From: Candidatus Saccharimonadota bacterium
Lineage (GTDB): Bacteria; Patescibacteriota; Saccharimonadia; Saccharimonadales; Saccharimonadaceae
Assembly: GCA_017513185.1 (NCBI GenBank)
Contig: JAFXGL010000004.1
Span: 1 to 64,000, forward strand
Length of the DNA: 64,000 nucleotides
Direction: 5' to 3'
The notes beneath the pieces were generated by a model. It did no database searches and was not told the DNA's origin. It saw only the letters and a program-made list of their open reading frames with translations. The translations under genes were made by a program, and so were the position numbers. Shown here in pieces: positions 48,794 through 57,904 of the stretch (positions are counted from its first letter, which is position 1; each line of letters starts with the position of its first letter).

Positions 48794-50179
48794 TGACTGG
48801 TACCAGAGTTTAAGTTCTTCGAGGATAAAATCGTCGGCGCCTTCTTCGGTGAATTTTTGCATTTCTGCGAGGAAGATGGGGGCTTGGCGGCTGAGACGTT
48901 TTCTTCTATATTCTTCCCACTTGGCTGTTTCTGCTTCGGTGAGGGAGGTGGGGAAATGTTTAGCTTTGTAGTGAAGGAGGAGCTCGGGGAGGCGTTCGTC
49001 GGCAAAGTGGGGGTGAAAGTCGGCGAGGTCGTTTTCGGTCATGTCTCTGATGGCATTTATGCGGACGCGATCACGGTCGTCGAGGAAGCCGTCGTAGAGG
49101 GCGCTTTCGGCGTCGAAGGGGGGCTTGTCGTAGGTGTCTTTGGCATTGGACTTGGCGATGCGAGCGATGAGGTCTTTGTGGCGCCGCAGGCTCTCGAGGT
49201 TTTTCTCGACTTGCTCGTGCGTGAGCTCGATTTTCTCCCAGCCATTGCCATTGTCGAGGACGGAGAGCGGAGCGACGGCGGGGCAGCGGTTGTAGGCGAG
49301 TTCTTTGAATGCTGGGAAGAAGAGGTTTTTGAACTGGAGCTCGTCATTAACTTCGTAATCAGGGAAATCTTGTTTGATTTTTTCGAGCTTTTCTTCAAGG
49401 TTGACGCGGAGGTCAAAGACTAGAATGTTGCCGTTTTTACCAGGAGCGACGGGGACGGCGATGGTGGTGAAATTGTGCGTGGAGCCGAAACGGCCGGAAG
49501 AGTAGACGAAGGGCTGGGGGTTTTCTAGGTTAATGAGGGCCTTGACTTCCCTTTTGTCGCGGAGCTTAAAGAGGTAGCTCCAGAGCTTGGGCTGTTTATC
49601 GCGAATGAGGCGGGTGACGTCGATGAGGGCCTCGACATCGGAGAGAGCATCGTGGGCGGATTCGTGAGAGATGCCGTTTTGCTTGGTGATGAGTTCGAGA
49701 CGGTTGGTAGGTTTGCCATTTTCGGTGACTGGCCAGTTGATGCCTTCCGGCCGGAGGGCGCGAGTCATGCGGACGACGTCAAGCATATCCCAGCGGGAGC
49801 GGCCATCTTTCCATTGCCATTCATAAGGGTCGTAAAAGTTGCGCCAGAAGAGGTGCTGGATGAATTTGTCGTCGAAACGGACAGAGTTAAAACCGAGAGT
49901 AATGGTGTCGGGCGTGAATACTTCCTGCTGCAAAAGGCGGGCGAGGCGGAATTCGGCGATGCCGTCCTCGACGGTTTTTTGTGGAGTGATGTGGGTGGTG
50001 AGAATGGCGCCGGGACTGGGCAGGGTGTCGTCGTTTAGTTGAACGAGGATGTTGTAGGCGGGGCCGACGGGGTTAAGGTCGAGGTCGGTGCGCTGGCCGG
50101 CAAACTGCATAATGCGGTCGTCGCTACTAGAGAGGCCGGACGTCTCTAGGTCGTAAAAGAAGAAAGTCGGGGTGGCCAA
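48773..50179 (-). CDS. sbcB: Exodeoxyribonuclease I
   Basis: 468 aa. A DEDDh exonuclease domain (FFFYDLETSGL at 6-16, TLGFNSVRFDDKF, HDALSDVEALIDV) is followed by the ExoI-specific SH3-like and C-terminal domains (FAYN-like region and VAPLSVLDNGNGWEKIEL). It digests single-stranded DNA 3' to 5' in recombination and mismatch repair. It starts 3 nt after the FKBP gene and forms a repair pair with uvrA. Confidence 0.93.
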   Translation of the reverse strand: MATPTFFFYDLETSGLSSSDDRIMQFAGQRTDLDLNPVGPAYNILVQLNDDTLPSPGAILTTHITPQKTVEDGIAEFRLARLLQQEVFTPDTITLGFNSVRFDDKFIQHLFWRNFYDPYEWQWKDGRSRWDMLDVVRMTRALRPEGINWPVTENGKPTNRLELITKQNGISHESAHDALSDVEALIDVTRLIRDKQPKLWSYLFKLRDKREVKALINLENPQPFVYSSGRFGSTHNFTTIAVPVAPGKNGNILVFDLRVNLEEKLEKIKQDFPDYEVNDELQFKNLFFPAFKELAYNRCPAVAPLSVLDNGNGWEKIELTHEQVEKNLESLRRHKDLIARIAKSNAKDTYDKPPFDAESALYDGFLDDRDRVRINAIRDMTENDLADFHPHFADERLPELLLHYKAKHFPTSLTEAETAKWEEYRRKRLSRQAPIFLAEMQKFTEEGADDFILEELKLWYQSLQETDY

Positions 50180-50182
50180 AGG

Positions 50183-50926
50183 TTATTCTCCGGACGTGGT
50201 GGTTGCGTCGGTGGTGGTAGTGTCGGTAGAATAGTTGGAATAGGTCTGAGCGTAGAGATTAGAGAGAGCAGAGTAGATTTCTTCGAGCTCTTTGTTGAGC
50301 TTTTTGAGGTTGTCGCTTTCTTCGATGGGCATGACGATGAATTTGAGCGGAGAGTTTTTGCCACCGCAGATTTCGTAAGACTCACCGTAAGCGAGGTTGC
50401 CCGGGATGGTGATTTCGCGGACGCCACCGATTTTGGCACCTTCCATGCCGAGATACCAGCCCTCGATAAGGGAGTTTTCACTGACGGAGATGGGGGCTTT
50501 GAGTGAGGTGGGGTTGTCGTAATCATCAAAGGAGGTGTCGAAGATTTCTTCGTTAGAACACCAGCCGATGTAATAGGCGGCGTAGCCGGAGTTGCCAATG
50601 GTGGCGCCGGTGCCTTCTTTGAGGTCGGTAGACTGGACCCCACCGCTGTTGGCAGTGCTGCTATTGTAGCCTTTGACGTTTTTCTTGAAGGACTTGAATT
50701 CTTCAAAGTATTGGTTGGAAAGTTCGGCGGCTTCGGCGTCGATGGCGGCGGTCTTTTCGCTGTAAGCGGTCTGGAGTTGCTCCATGGTCATCTTGGTGTA
50801 GTTGACGGTGCCGTTGCCCATGACTATCATGACGTAGGCAGCGATGGACGAGCCGAGCAAAATGGCTGCGACGAGTGCGAAAATTAGGCGCTGTTTAGTT
50901 GATGGTTTTAAGTCTTTTTCTTGCAT
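50183..50926 (-). CDS. Membrane-anchored FKBP-type peptidyl-prolyl isomerase
   Basis: 247 aa. An N-terminal anchor helix (about 14-36) is followed by a helical linker (about 43-85), then an FKBP domain (about 100-205) with GYAAYYIGWCSNEEIFDTSFD, LIEGWYLGMEGAKIGGVREI and IPGNLAYGE. It assists folding of secreted proteins. The C-terminus has a second helical segment and a threonine-rich tail. Ribosome site AAGGAGG, 20 nt after pheT. Confidence 0.88.
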   Translation of the reverse strand: MQEKDLKPSTKQRLIFALVAAILLGSSIAAYVMIVMGNGTVNYTKMTMEQLQTAYSEKTAAIDAEAAELSNQYFEEFKSFKKNVKGYNSSTANSGGVQSTDLKEGTGATIGNSGYAAYYIGWCSNEEIFDTSFDDYDNPTSLKAPISVSENSLIEGWYLGMEGAKIGGVREITIPGNLAYGESYEICGGKNSPLKFIVMPIEESDNLKKLNKELEEIYSALSNLYAQTYSNYSTDTTTTDATTTSGE

Positions 50927-50946
50927 GATGTTACCTCCTTGCTCTA

Positions 50947-53385
50947 CTAGACGACTTCCGCACCGAGCGCCGAGAGATGTTTAACGATTAAATCTATTAT
51001 ATCAGATATCTCCCCACCGTCGAGAGTTTTTTCGGTATTTGCGATTTCTAGATGGAAGGAAAGGTTCTTGGTTTCGGAGCCTTTTTTGCGGAAAATCGAA
51101 ACTGGTTTTAGTGTATATAATATATCTTTAATTTGGTTTAAAGTGTCTTTGATACCGGCTTCGACTGCGGTATAGCTGGTGGTAGCGGGGACACGGAAAG
51201 TGAGGTCGCGAGAGACGGACGGGAAGCGCGAAAGTTTGATGCCAAATTTTGGAGCGGTTTCGGCGCCTAAACAGGGGTCGAGAGCGATAACGAGCGCGCT
51301 CGTAATCCGCGACAGCTTGAGACGTTTTTTAACGGAATTTTTGACTTCTCCTAGCTCGCCGATTTGCTCGTGGCCAAGGAAAATAGCGACGGAGTGGAGC
51401 GGCTCGAGGGTGGCGGAAGCCTCTAGGGGTTTAAGCTCGAAGTGGAGGTTGAGGGATTTTTCGAGTTCTTTTAGAATGTGTTTGACAGCGTAAAAGTCAC
51501 CATGGGTGACGAGGCCGAGCTGAGTTTGCATCTTGGGGACGTTTTCTTCATTGAGACCCCAGGATTTTTTGCTAACTTGGTTGAGCTCGTAGAGGGTGAA
51601 GTGGTCGTAGCCGGCTTTTTCGTTGTCGTGCATTTTGTCTAGAAGGGAGGGGAGGAGGCTCTGACGGAAGCACTCAAGTTCTGGGGAGATGGAGTTGACG
51701 ATTTGATAAGAGTCGGTGGGGTCTTCGCCGGCCTTTTCCTGGAGGGATTTAGAGACAAAAGAGTAAGTGAGAAGCTCGTGGCCGCCGAGGCGGTCGGAGA
51801 GGACGGAGCGGAGGTGGGTTTTGAGCTCGAGCATGGGGTCGACAGTCGGGCAGACGAACGGGCGGCGTGGGAAGTCGAGCGGGATGTTATCAAAGCCGAG
51901 CAAGCGGCCGACTTCTTCAATAACGTCTTCTTTAATGTGGATGTCGGTGCGCCAAAGTGGAGCGGAAACAGTGAGGGTTTCTCCCTTGACGGTGACTTTA
52001 AAACCGGTGTTTTCGAGAGTGGTCGTGATGAGCTCTGGCGAATAGTCGGTGCCGAGGAGGCTGTTGATATCGCCGACGGAGAGAGTGATAGTGACTTTTT
52101 CGAGTGGAAGCGGGACCATACATTTGCGGGCGATGAAGTCGACCTTGGCAGACTCGGAGGCAAGGGCGATTTCTTGGGCGGCGGCGAGCATGACCGGCTC
52201 GCAGTTGACGATGGGCTGGCCTTTGGTAAAGCGGGTGATAGCCTCGCTGAAGATGCCGTGGGTCATTTGAGTCTTGCGGAGGTTGTAGAGCGAGAAGGTG
52301 GCGGACTCGAGGATGACGCGGCGAGTAGTTTCGTCGATTTTGGTTGATTCCCCGCCCATGGCGCCAGCGAGGGCGACGGGCGTGTCGCCGGAACAGATGA
52401 CGATGTCGGTCGGGACGAGTTCGATGGTTTTGCCGTCAAGGAGGGTGAGTTTTTCGTTTTCGCGGGCGAGACGGACACGGATGAGTGGCGCGTCGGTGCC
52501 ACCAACGCTGACGAATTTGTCGTAGTCGAAGGCGTGGAGGGGCTGGCCGGTGAGGAGCATGTATTCGTTGGTAATGTCGACGATTTTGGAAATGCTGTGC
52601 ATGCCGGATTTGGCAAGGAAGGCGGCATTAAAGTCAAAGTAAGGGTTGACCGCAAGCGGGTTTTCTAAGTCGATGACGGCGCAGGTGTAAGCCGGGCAAA
52701 TGTCGGCGGATTCGATGGTGATGATTTCGTCCTTGACGTCGGCGTCGGCGGCAGGCATGCGGGGAGCGCGGTAACTTTGGCCGAGGATGCCGGCGACTTC
52801 GCGGGCAAAGCCCCAAATACCGAAGCAATCTGGGCGGTGGGTGAGAGATTTATTTTCTACTTCGATGATTTTGTCGTTAAGATCGAGGACGTCAGCGAGG
52901 AGGTCGCCAGGTTTGGCGGTCTCGGGGTTGAGCTCGATGATGCCGGCGTGGTCTTCGCCCAGGGCGAGTTCGTCGGCGGCGGCGAGCATGCCATGGCTCA
53001 TAAAGCCACGGAGCTTGCGGGCGGAAATCTCAAAAGGCTCGTCCGTGCCGTAGGTGACAGGAACAATGGCGCCGGGAGCAATCCAGGCGGCGAGCATGCC
53101 CTCGTGGACGTTTGGCGCGCCACAGACGACTTGAATGTAGCCGTCGTGTTCTGGGTCGACGTAATTGTTGAGTTCTTTGCCGGCGTCGATTTGGCAAAGG
53201 TGGAGGTGGGTGCCTTCAATGGGTTCAGCTTTTAAGACTTTGACGACGTAGATTTTTTTGTATTTGGGCGCGAGGTCTTCGACGTGCTCGATTTCTACTA
53301 GGCGAGAGCCAATGAGTTTAAAAAGTTCGTCGTCCGTAAGGTCGATTTTGACTAGTCTTTTTAGTTCGTTCAAGGAAATTAGCAT
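50947..53385 (-). CDS. pheT: Phenylalanyl-tRNA synthetase beta subunit
   Basis: 812 aa. It includes the EMAP-like tRNA-binding domain (about 40-150, VVCGAPNVHEGMLAAWIAPG), the B3/4 editing domain, B5 domain, catalytic-like core and the C-terminal anticodon-binding domain (about 720-812, FPSVSRDLTFRVP). With the alpha subunit it forms the (alpha-beta)2 enzyme and proofreads Tyr-tRNA-Phe. The start is 1 nt after the pheS stop, so the two are translated together. Confidence 0.97.
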   Translation of the reverse strand: MLISLNELKRLVKIDLTDDELFKLIGSRLVEIEHVEDLAPKYKKIYVVKVLKAEPIEGTHLHLCQIDAGKELNNYVDPEHDGYIQVVCGAPNVHEGMLAAWIAPGAIVPVTYGTDEPFEISARKLRGFMSHGMLAAADELALGEDHAGIIELNPETAKPGDLLADVLDLNDKIIEVENKSLTHRPDCFGIWGFAREVAGILGQSYRAPRMPAADADVKDEIITIESADICPAYTCAVIDLENPLAVNPYFDFNAAFLAKSGMHSISKIVDITNEYMLLTGQPLHAFDYDKFVSVGGTDAPLIRVRLARENEKLTLLDGKTIELVPTDIVICSGDTPVALAGAMGGESTKIDETTRRVILESATFSLYNLRKTQMTHGIFSEAITRFTKGQPIVNCEPVMLAAAQEIALASESAKVDFIARKCMVPLPLEKVTITLSVGDINSLLGTDYSPELITTTLENTGFKVTVKGETLTVSAPLWRTDIHIKEDVIEEVGRLLGFDNIPLDFPRRPFVCPTVDPMLELKTHLRSVLSDRLGGHELLTYSFVSKSLQEKAGEDPTDSYQIVNSISPELECFRQSLLPSLLDKMHDNEKAGYDHFTLYELNQVSKKSWGLNEENVPKMQTQLGLVTHGDFYAVKHILKELEKSLNLHFELKPLEASATLEPLHSVAIFLGHEQIGELGEVKNSVKKRLKLSRITSALVIALDPCLGAETAPKFGIKLSRFPSVSRDLTFRVPATTSYTAVEAGIKDTLNQIKDILYTLKPVSIFRKKGSETKNLSFHLEIANTEKTLDGGEISDIIDLIVKHLSALGAEVV

Positions 53386-53386
53386 A

Positions 53387-54334
53387 TTAAAACTCCTTTA
53401 GAAAATCAAGTTTGCCAGATTCAAAGTAGCGGACGTCATTGATACCGTATTTGAGCATGACCAAACGGTCAATGCCACCGCCCCAAGCAAAGCCTTTGTA
53501 AACTTCTGGGTCGATGCCGGCGGTTTTAAGGACGTTGGGATGAATCATGCCGCAGCCACCCATTTCCAGCCAGCCGTCGCCCTTGCCGCCGAGAGAGGCA
53601 GGTTTTTCGATTTGGAATTCGAGGCTAGGCTCGGTGAACGGGAAGAAGCCAGGCTGGGTCTTGATATTAAGTTTTTGCCCATAATAGGTTTCGAAGAAGT
53701 TCTTCCAGGTGGCAAGCATTTGGCCGAGCGTAGCGTCTTTGGAGACAAAGACACCTTCGCACTGGTAGAAGGTGTGCTCGTGAGTGGCATCGACGTCTTC
53801 GTTGCGGAAGACGCGGCCGGGGACAACGACGGCGATTTGGCCGTACTTTTCTAGGTCGTCACGGAAGCGGGTGAGGGCGCGATATTGCATGGTGGAAGTG
53901 TGAGCGGGTGGGATGAAACCTTCCTCGGTGCGGAAAGTGTCGTAGCCATCGCGGGCAGGGTGTTCTTTGGGGAAATTTAGAGAGTCAAACATGTGAAATT
54001 CGTCGTCGAGCTGGCGTGCTTCGATGACGTTGAAGCCCATTTGGCGGTAGATTTCGGCGACACGGTCGAGTTCGGTCGTGAGCGGGTGCTTGGTGCCGGA
54101 AGCGGGAGTGAAGGGTGTGGTGTTTTCGCCAAAGGGGGCGGTGAGGTCAATAGGCTCGACGGCGGCGTCTTCGGCGGCGTCTTCGAGAGCTTTGATTTGG
54201 GCGAGCAGAGCGGCCTTTTGACGGTTGATTTGTTCGCCAAAAGCTTTGCGCTCTTCCTGACGCAGAGTTTTGATTTTAGCATATTCGCGGCCGAGATTGT
54301 TGAGCTTGGCCTTCAGTTCTTCTAATTTTCCCAT
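53387..54334 (-). CDS. pheS: Phenylalanyl-tRNA synthetase alpha subunit
   Basis: 315 aa, class II. Motif 2 is FRTEEGFIPPAHTSTMQYR and VFRNEDVDATHEHTFYQCEG; motif 3 is GFAWGGGIDRLVMLKYGI near the C-terminus. The N-terminal coiled coil (about 1-60) is shorter than in E. coli. The start MGKLEELK was preferred; a GTG/ATG a few codons upstream would fall in the promoter. -10 TATAAT is 9 nt from the ATG, leaving almost no leader. Confidence 0.97.
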   Translation of the reverse strand: MGKLEELKAKLNNLGREYAKIKTLRQEERKAFGEQINRQKAALLAQIKALEDAAEDAAVEPIDLTAPFGENTTPFTPASGTKHPLTTELDRVAEIYRQMGFNVIEARQLDDEFHMFDSLNFPKEHPARDGYDTFRTEEGFIPPAHTSTMQYRALTRFRDDLEKYGQIAVVVPGRVFRNEDVDATHEHTFYQCEGVFVSKDATLGQMLATWKNFFETYYGQKLNIKTQPGFFPFTEPSLEFQIEKPASLGGKGDGWLEMGGCGMIHPNVLKTAGIDPEVYKGFAWGGGIDRLVMLKYGINDVRYFESGKLDFLKEF

Positions 54335-54364
54335 ATTAGTTATATTATACACCCGAGAGGGAGA

Positions 54365-54598
54365 TTAGAGAAGAATAATGAAGACTAAAGAAACGATGGC
54401 GAGTAGCCCGAGGACGAACCAAATCCAGCCAAAACGGCCGGTTTTTTCGTATTGCTCAAAATATTCAGAATCGGCGATAAAGTCGGGGTCTTCACCGTCG
54501 GCGACCTGCACTTTTTCGACTTTTTCTCTTAGGTCGGCGTTAATGCGGCGAGTTAAGGCCTGGTTTTCGTCTTCGTCTTTGGTGACCATTACACCCAT
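54365..54598 (-). CDS. Small tail-anchored membrane protein (77 aa)
   Basis: A charged cytosolic part (about 1-50, rich in D, E and R) is followed by one C-terminal membrane helix (about 56-77). No family recognised. Ribosome site AAGGAG at proper spacing; -10 TATAAT with TGG extension at 54644-54649. It is upstream of pheS on the same strand. Confidence 0.68.
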   Translation of the reverse strand: MGVMVTKDEDENQALTRRINADLREKVEKVQVADGEDPDFIADSEYFEQYEKTGRFGWIWFVLGLLAIVSLVFIILL

Positions 54599-54670
54599 AT
54601 ATTATCTCCTTTTGGTTTCTTCTTCGGTTAAAATTGTCTTTTTATTATACCATAGCGAGGAAAAGTGTGC

Positions 54671-54676
54671 TATAAT
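54671..54676 (+). promoter_or_regulatory. -10 element of the aquaporin-like gene
   Basis: Extended -10 TGCTATAAT, followed by a short leader and AAGGAGG. It faces the promoter of the 77-aa gene (54644-54649). Confidence 0.65.
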
Positions 54677-54703
54677 GCAGTCAAATATCAATTAAGGAGG
54701 TTT

Positions 54704-55699
54704 ATGGCTAAATCCAAAAAGTCTTCTAGCAAGAAACCGAAGACTACCCCATCCGCGAAAGAAGAGAAACTTTCCGAAAAGACAAAAAAGGTGGAGAAAA
54801 AGACTGATAGCAAAAAGTCTGCTCCGGCAAAGGCCGCAAAAGCAGAGACTAAAAAGGTCGAGGCGAAAGTAGAAGCCAAGGTTGAGGCTAAAGCTGAGCC
54901 GGTAGAGGAGAAAAAAATCGTCTCCGAGAAAAAGAAGGGTTTCTTCAGCAAGCTATTCGCGAAGAAATACACGACCAACGAAAACATCTTGACCATTTTT
55001 AAGGACAAGAAAGTTTATGGTGCGCTTATTGGCGAGATTGTCGGTACGATGTTTATCACCATGCTGATTTTAACCCTCGGCCTGTATCAGCTGCTTTACC
55101 TATTCATCGTCATGACGGTGATTTTCGTGGCAGTACACAAACTTTCTGGTGCAAATCTTAACCCTATTACGACCGTAGGCATGATGGCGACTCGCCGGAT
55201 GTCGGTGATTCGTGGTGTGCTATATCTGCTCGCGCAGGTAGTCGGCGCGTGGCTTGGTCTCACGATTGTTTCTGCTTTCCTCAATGCTAGCGGCTCTGAA
55301 GCAGAGCTTCCTGGCATGACTGCTACTCCGGATGGTAAATTCTGGGTAGTTTCCATGCTGGAGTTCTTTGGCGCGGCAATCATTGGGGTTTTCTACTCCC
55401 GCGCGCAACAATACAAGCGCAGCTCTTGGACCTTTGGCGCAATGGTAGCTGGCGGTATTGTCCTCGCATTGATTCTCGTCTATATCATCTCTGCGAACTA
55501 CTTCTCACTTGAAGGTACCTTCATGCTCAACCCGGCGGTGGCTTTGATGTATCAAATCCTCCCGCAGAGCGCGAATGGGGTGGGGGAGCTACTGGGCGGT
55601 ATCGGCCTTGCATTGTTGACGTATGTTGTGTTCCCAATGCTAGGGGGTGTTATAGGATTTTACTTGTCCGATAGCGCACAGGTTCTTACGGAGGAGTAG
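54704..55699 (+). CDS. Aquaporin/MIP-family channel with lysine-rich N-terminal domain
   Basis: 331 aa. Residues 1-90 are lysine- and alanine-rich and probably cytosolic and unstructured. Six membrane helices follow with two half-helix loops: the first reads GANLNPITT (NPI where NPA is usual) and the second MLNPAVALM (NPA). The family conducts water, glycerol or other small neutral solutes; the changed first motif may alter the pore. The start follows AAGGAGG. It ends just before a family B palindrome. Confidence 0.88.
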   Translation: MAKSKKSSSKKPKTTPSAKEEKLSEKTKKVEKKTDSKKSAPAKAAKAETKKVEAKVEAKVEAKAEPVEEKKIVSEKKKGFFSKLFAKKYTTNENILTIFKDKKVYGALIGEIVGTMFITMLILTLGLYQLLYLFIVMTVIFVAVHKLSGANLNPITTVGMMATRRMSVIRGVLYLLAQVVGAWLGLTIVSAFLNASGSEAELPGMTATPDGKFWVVSMLEFFGAAIIGVFYSRAQQYKRSSWTFGAMVAGGIVLALILVYIISANYFSLEGTFMLNPAVALMYQILPQSANGVGELLGGIGLALLTYVVFPMLGGVIGFYLSDSAQVLTEE

Positions 55700-55701
55700 G
55701 T

Positions 55702-55821
55702 AAACTTTTATCTTTGGCGCACTTCTGCGTCAGGATCTCCAGTACTCAAGAGACGTACCATTAAGTACGTCTCTTTCCGTGCTTCAATTCTTCCTTGAAT
55801 TGCATCCAAATCTAAAAGTTT
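55702..55821. repeat. Palindromic element family B, copy 2
   Basis: A 120-bp element between convergent aquaporin-like and metG genes. Outer arms AAACTTTTATCTTTGG and CCAAATCTAAAAGTTT pair; inner hairpins are GCGCA/TGCGT, AGAGACGTAC/GTACGTCTCT (loop CATTAA) and CAATTC/GAATTG. End motifs and the ACCnnTAAGT apex match 1564-1682. Confidence 0.75.
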
Positions 55822-55834
55822 GAGATATCGAAGA

Positions 55835-57247
55835 CTAAGCCTTGGGGAAGAGGGGGTTGGGAATGGTGATGGGGTTTTGGAAAATGTCGAAGATTTTTTT
55901 GCTAGTATCGGTGAGGAAGGGTTTGAGTAGCTCGGTGTAATTGAGTAGTCTTACGGTTAGCTTTTCTAGGATTTCTTTGGCTTTTTCCGAGTCGGCTTTG
56001 GCGACTTTCCAGGGTTCTGCATCGTTGATGTCTTTGTTGAGGTCTTTGATTTTGCTCCAAGCATAGTCAAAGGCTTTGGAAAACTCGAAAGAATCCATCA
56101 ATTGATAGTATTCGGAAAAATCTTCAGCTACTTTTTCGTAATTTATCGTTACGTCGTTTTTTGAGTCTAGGACGGCGAGGCGCTGGACGAGGTTGCCAAG
56201 GTCGTTGGCGAGTTCGCCAGAATAGGCGGCGTCGAATTTGTCCCAGGTAAAGTCAGAGTCGTTGAAAGTGTCAATGTGACGGAGGAAGAAGTAGCGGAAG
56301 GGGTCGAGGCCGTATTTGCCGAGGATTTCTAGCGGATCGACGACGTTGCCAATGGACTTGCTCATTTTTTGGCCGTTGGCCAAAATATAGCCGTGAGAAA
56401 GGATGACTTTGGGCAGCGGTAGGCCGAGGGCGAGAAGGATGGTGGGCCAAATGATGGCATGGAAGCGTAGAATGTCTTTGCCAACGATTTGAACGTCGGC
56501 GGGCCAGTAGTCACTAATATCTTGCTCTGGGTAGCCTAGGACGGTGAGGTAGTTACTTAGGGCGTCGAGCCAGACGTACATGACTTGGCTATCGTCGCCT
56601 GGGACGGGGATGCCCCAGGAGAGATTTTTCTTGGGACGGGAGATAGAAACGTCGGGCGAGTCGGCGAGGAGTTTTAGTACTTCACGCTTGCGAAACTCGG
56701 GAAGGATTTGAAGTTGGTCTTTCTCGATGGCTTCTTTGATTTGGTCTTTAAAATCGGCGATGCGGAGATAGTAATTTTTCTCCGATAGGCGTTCGTAGGG
56801 CTTTTGGTGGTCGGGGCAGATGCCTTGGTTTTCTTCGTATTCTTTGTCAGTGATGAAAGATTCGCAGCCAGAGCAGTACCACCCTTCGTAGTCGGCGGAG
56901 TAAATATGTGGGGCAAGTTTTTCCCAAATCATTTGCACGCGACGAGCGTGGTCGGCGCTAGTGGTACGAATAAAATCCGTTGGTGTGACGCCGAGGCTTG
57001 TAATAAACTCGCGGAATTTGTCGGAATTTTCGGTGACGTATTGTTCGACGGGGATGCCGGCGGCTAAAGCTTTGTCAAAAATCTTGTTGCCATGTTCGTC
57101 GGTGCCGGCCTGAAAGCGGACCGTATTTCCCTGCTCTTTTTGATAGCGGGCGTAGACGTCAGCCAAAAGATAATCCAGAGCGTGGCCGATGTGAGGCGCG
57201 CCGTTGACGTAGGGGATGGCGGTGGTGACGTAAAGATTTTTGGACAT
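55835..57247 (-). CDS. metG: Methionyl-tRNA synthetase
   Basis: 470 aa, class I. HIGH motif PHIGHALD (18-25), KMSKS (294-298), a single-knuckle zinc site (CSGCESF and ICPDHQ), and a helical anticodon-binding domain at the C-terminus (about 350-455). It lacks the C-terminal EMAP-like dimerisation domain of the longer bacterial forms. It attaches methionine to initiator and elongator tRNAs. It follows the alanine/proline-rich gene by 14 nt with no clear ribosome site. Confidence 0.97.
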   Translation of the reverse strand: MSKNLYVTTAIPYVNGAPHIGHALDYLLADVYARYQKEQGNTVRFQAGTDEHGNKIFDKALAAGIPVEQYVTENSDKFREFITSLGVTPTDFIRTTSADHARRVQMIWEKLAPHIYSADYEGWYCSGCESFITDKEYEENQGICPDHQKPYERLSEKNYYLRIADFKDQIKEAIEKDQLQILPEFRKREVLKLLADSPDVSISRPKKNLSWGIPVPGDDSQVMYVWLDALSNYLTVLGYPEQDISDYWPADVQIVGKDILRFHAIIWPTILLALGLPLPKVILSHGYILANGQKMSKSIGNVVDPLEILGKYGLDPFRYFFLRHIDTFNDSDFTWDKFDAAYSGELANDLGNLVQRLAVLDSKNDVTINYEKVAEDFSEYYQLMDSFEFSKAFDYAWSKIKDLNKDINDAEPWKVAKADSEKAKEILEKLTVRLLNYTELLKPFLTDTSKKIFDIFQNPITIPNPLFPKA

Positions 57248-57261
57248 AGATTAATAGATGG

Positions 57262-57858
57262 TTAGATAGCGAAGGCGATGATGAGGACCAAAGCGACGAT
57301 GATGATAAGGGAGCCGCCGACGATGAGGACGACAGGGTTTTTCTTGAGCTTGTCGACAAAAGCCGGCATTTTGACTTGGTGCGGCTTGGGAGCATCGGGT
57401 TGAGCGGCTGGGTCGTTAAAAGCGACGGACGGCGTGGCCTTTTGCTCGGTCTCTCCAGGTACGGCGTTAGGGTCGGCCGGGGCGGCATCAGTAGGGGCGG
57501 AGAGGTCGGCAGCCGGGGCGGCGCCTGCGAATGGTGATGTGTCGACGGTGGGAGCTTCCGGAGTAGCCGGAGCGGGATTGTCTAGTGGGACGGCCGTGGG
57601 GACGTCGGGCGTGGTAGCCGCGGCTTCTTCCGGGACATCAGCGATAGCTTGCTGAAGCAGTGAAGGGTCGATAGTGGGGACGTCGGGCGTAGCGGGAGCT
57701 TCCGGAGCCGGAGCTTCGGGGGCAGGAGCCGGGGCGGCTTCTGGCATGGCGGGAGCGGTCGGCATGGCCGGGGCGCCTAAATCTGGTGCGGCAGCGGCGG
57801 CTGGATTCGCAAAGCCGGGGGCTTGTGGTGCGACTGGGTTGTTTGGATCTTGATTCAT
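57262..57858 (-). CDS. Alanine/proline-rich tail-anchored membrane protein
   Basis: 198 aa. Residues 1-165 are low complexity (A, P, D, V and T), likely unstructured. A basic patch (FVDKLKKNP) and a C-terminal membrane helix (about 175-197) end the protein, giving an N-in tail-anchored layout. No domain recognised. In composition it resembles the proline/alanine-rich protein at 25120-25887 but lacks the repeated DNA. Ribosome site GGGAGAGA. Confidence 0.72.
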   Translation of the reverse strand: MNQDPNNPVAPQAPGFANPAAAAAPDLGAPAMPTAPAMPEAAPAPAPEAPAPEAPATPDVPTIDPSLLQQAIADVPEEAAATTPDVPTAVPLDNPAPATPEAPTVDTSPFAGAAPAADLSAPTDAAPADPNAVPGETEQKATPSVAFNDPAAQPDAPKPHQVKMPAFVDKLKKNPVVLIVGGSLIIIVALVLIIAFAI

Positions 57859-57904
57859 GGTTTTATCTCTCCCTTGGTTTTATATAGAACTTAGTTATAT
57901 TGTA

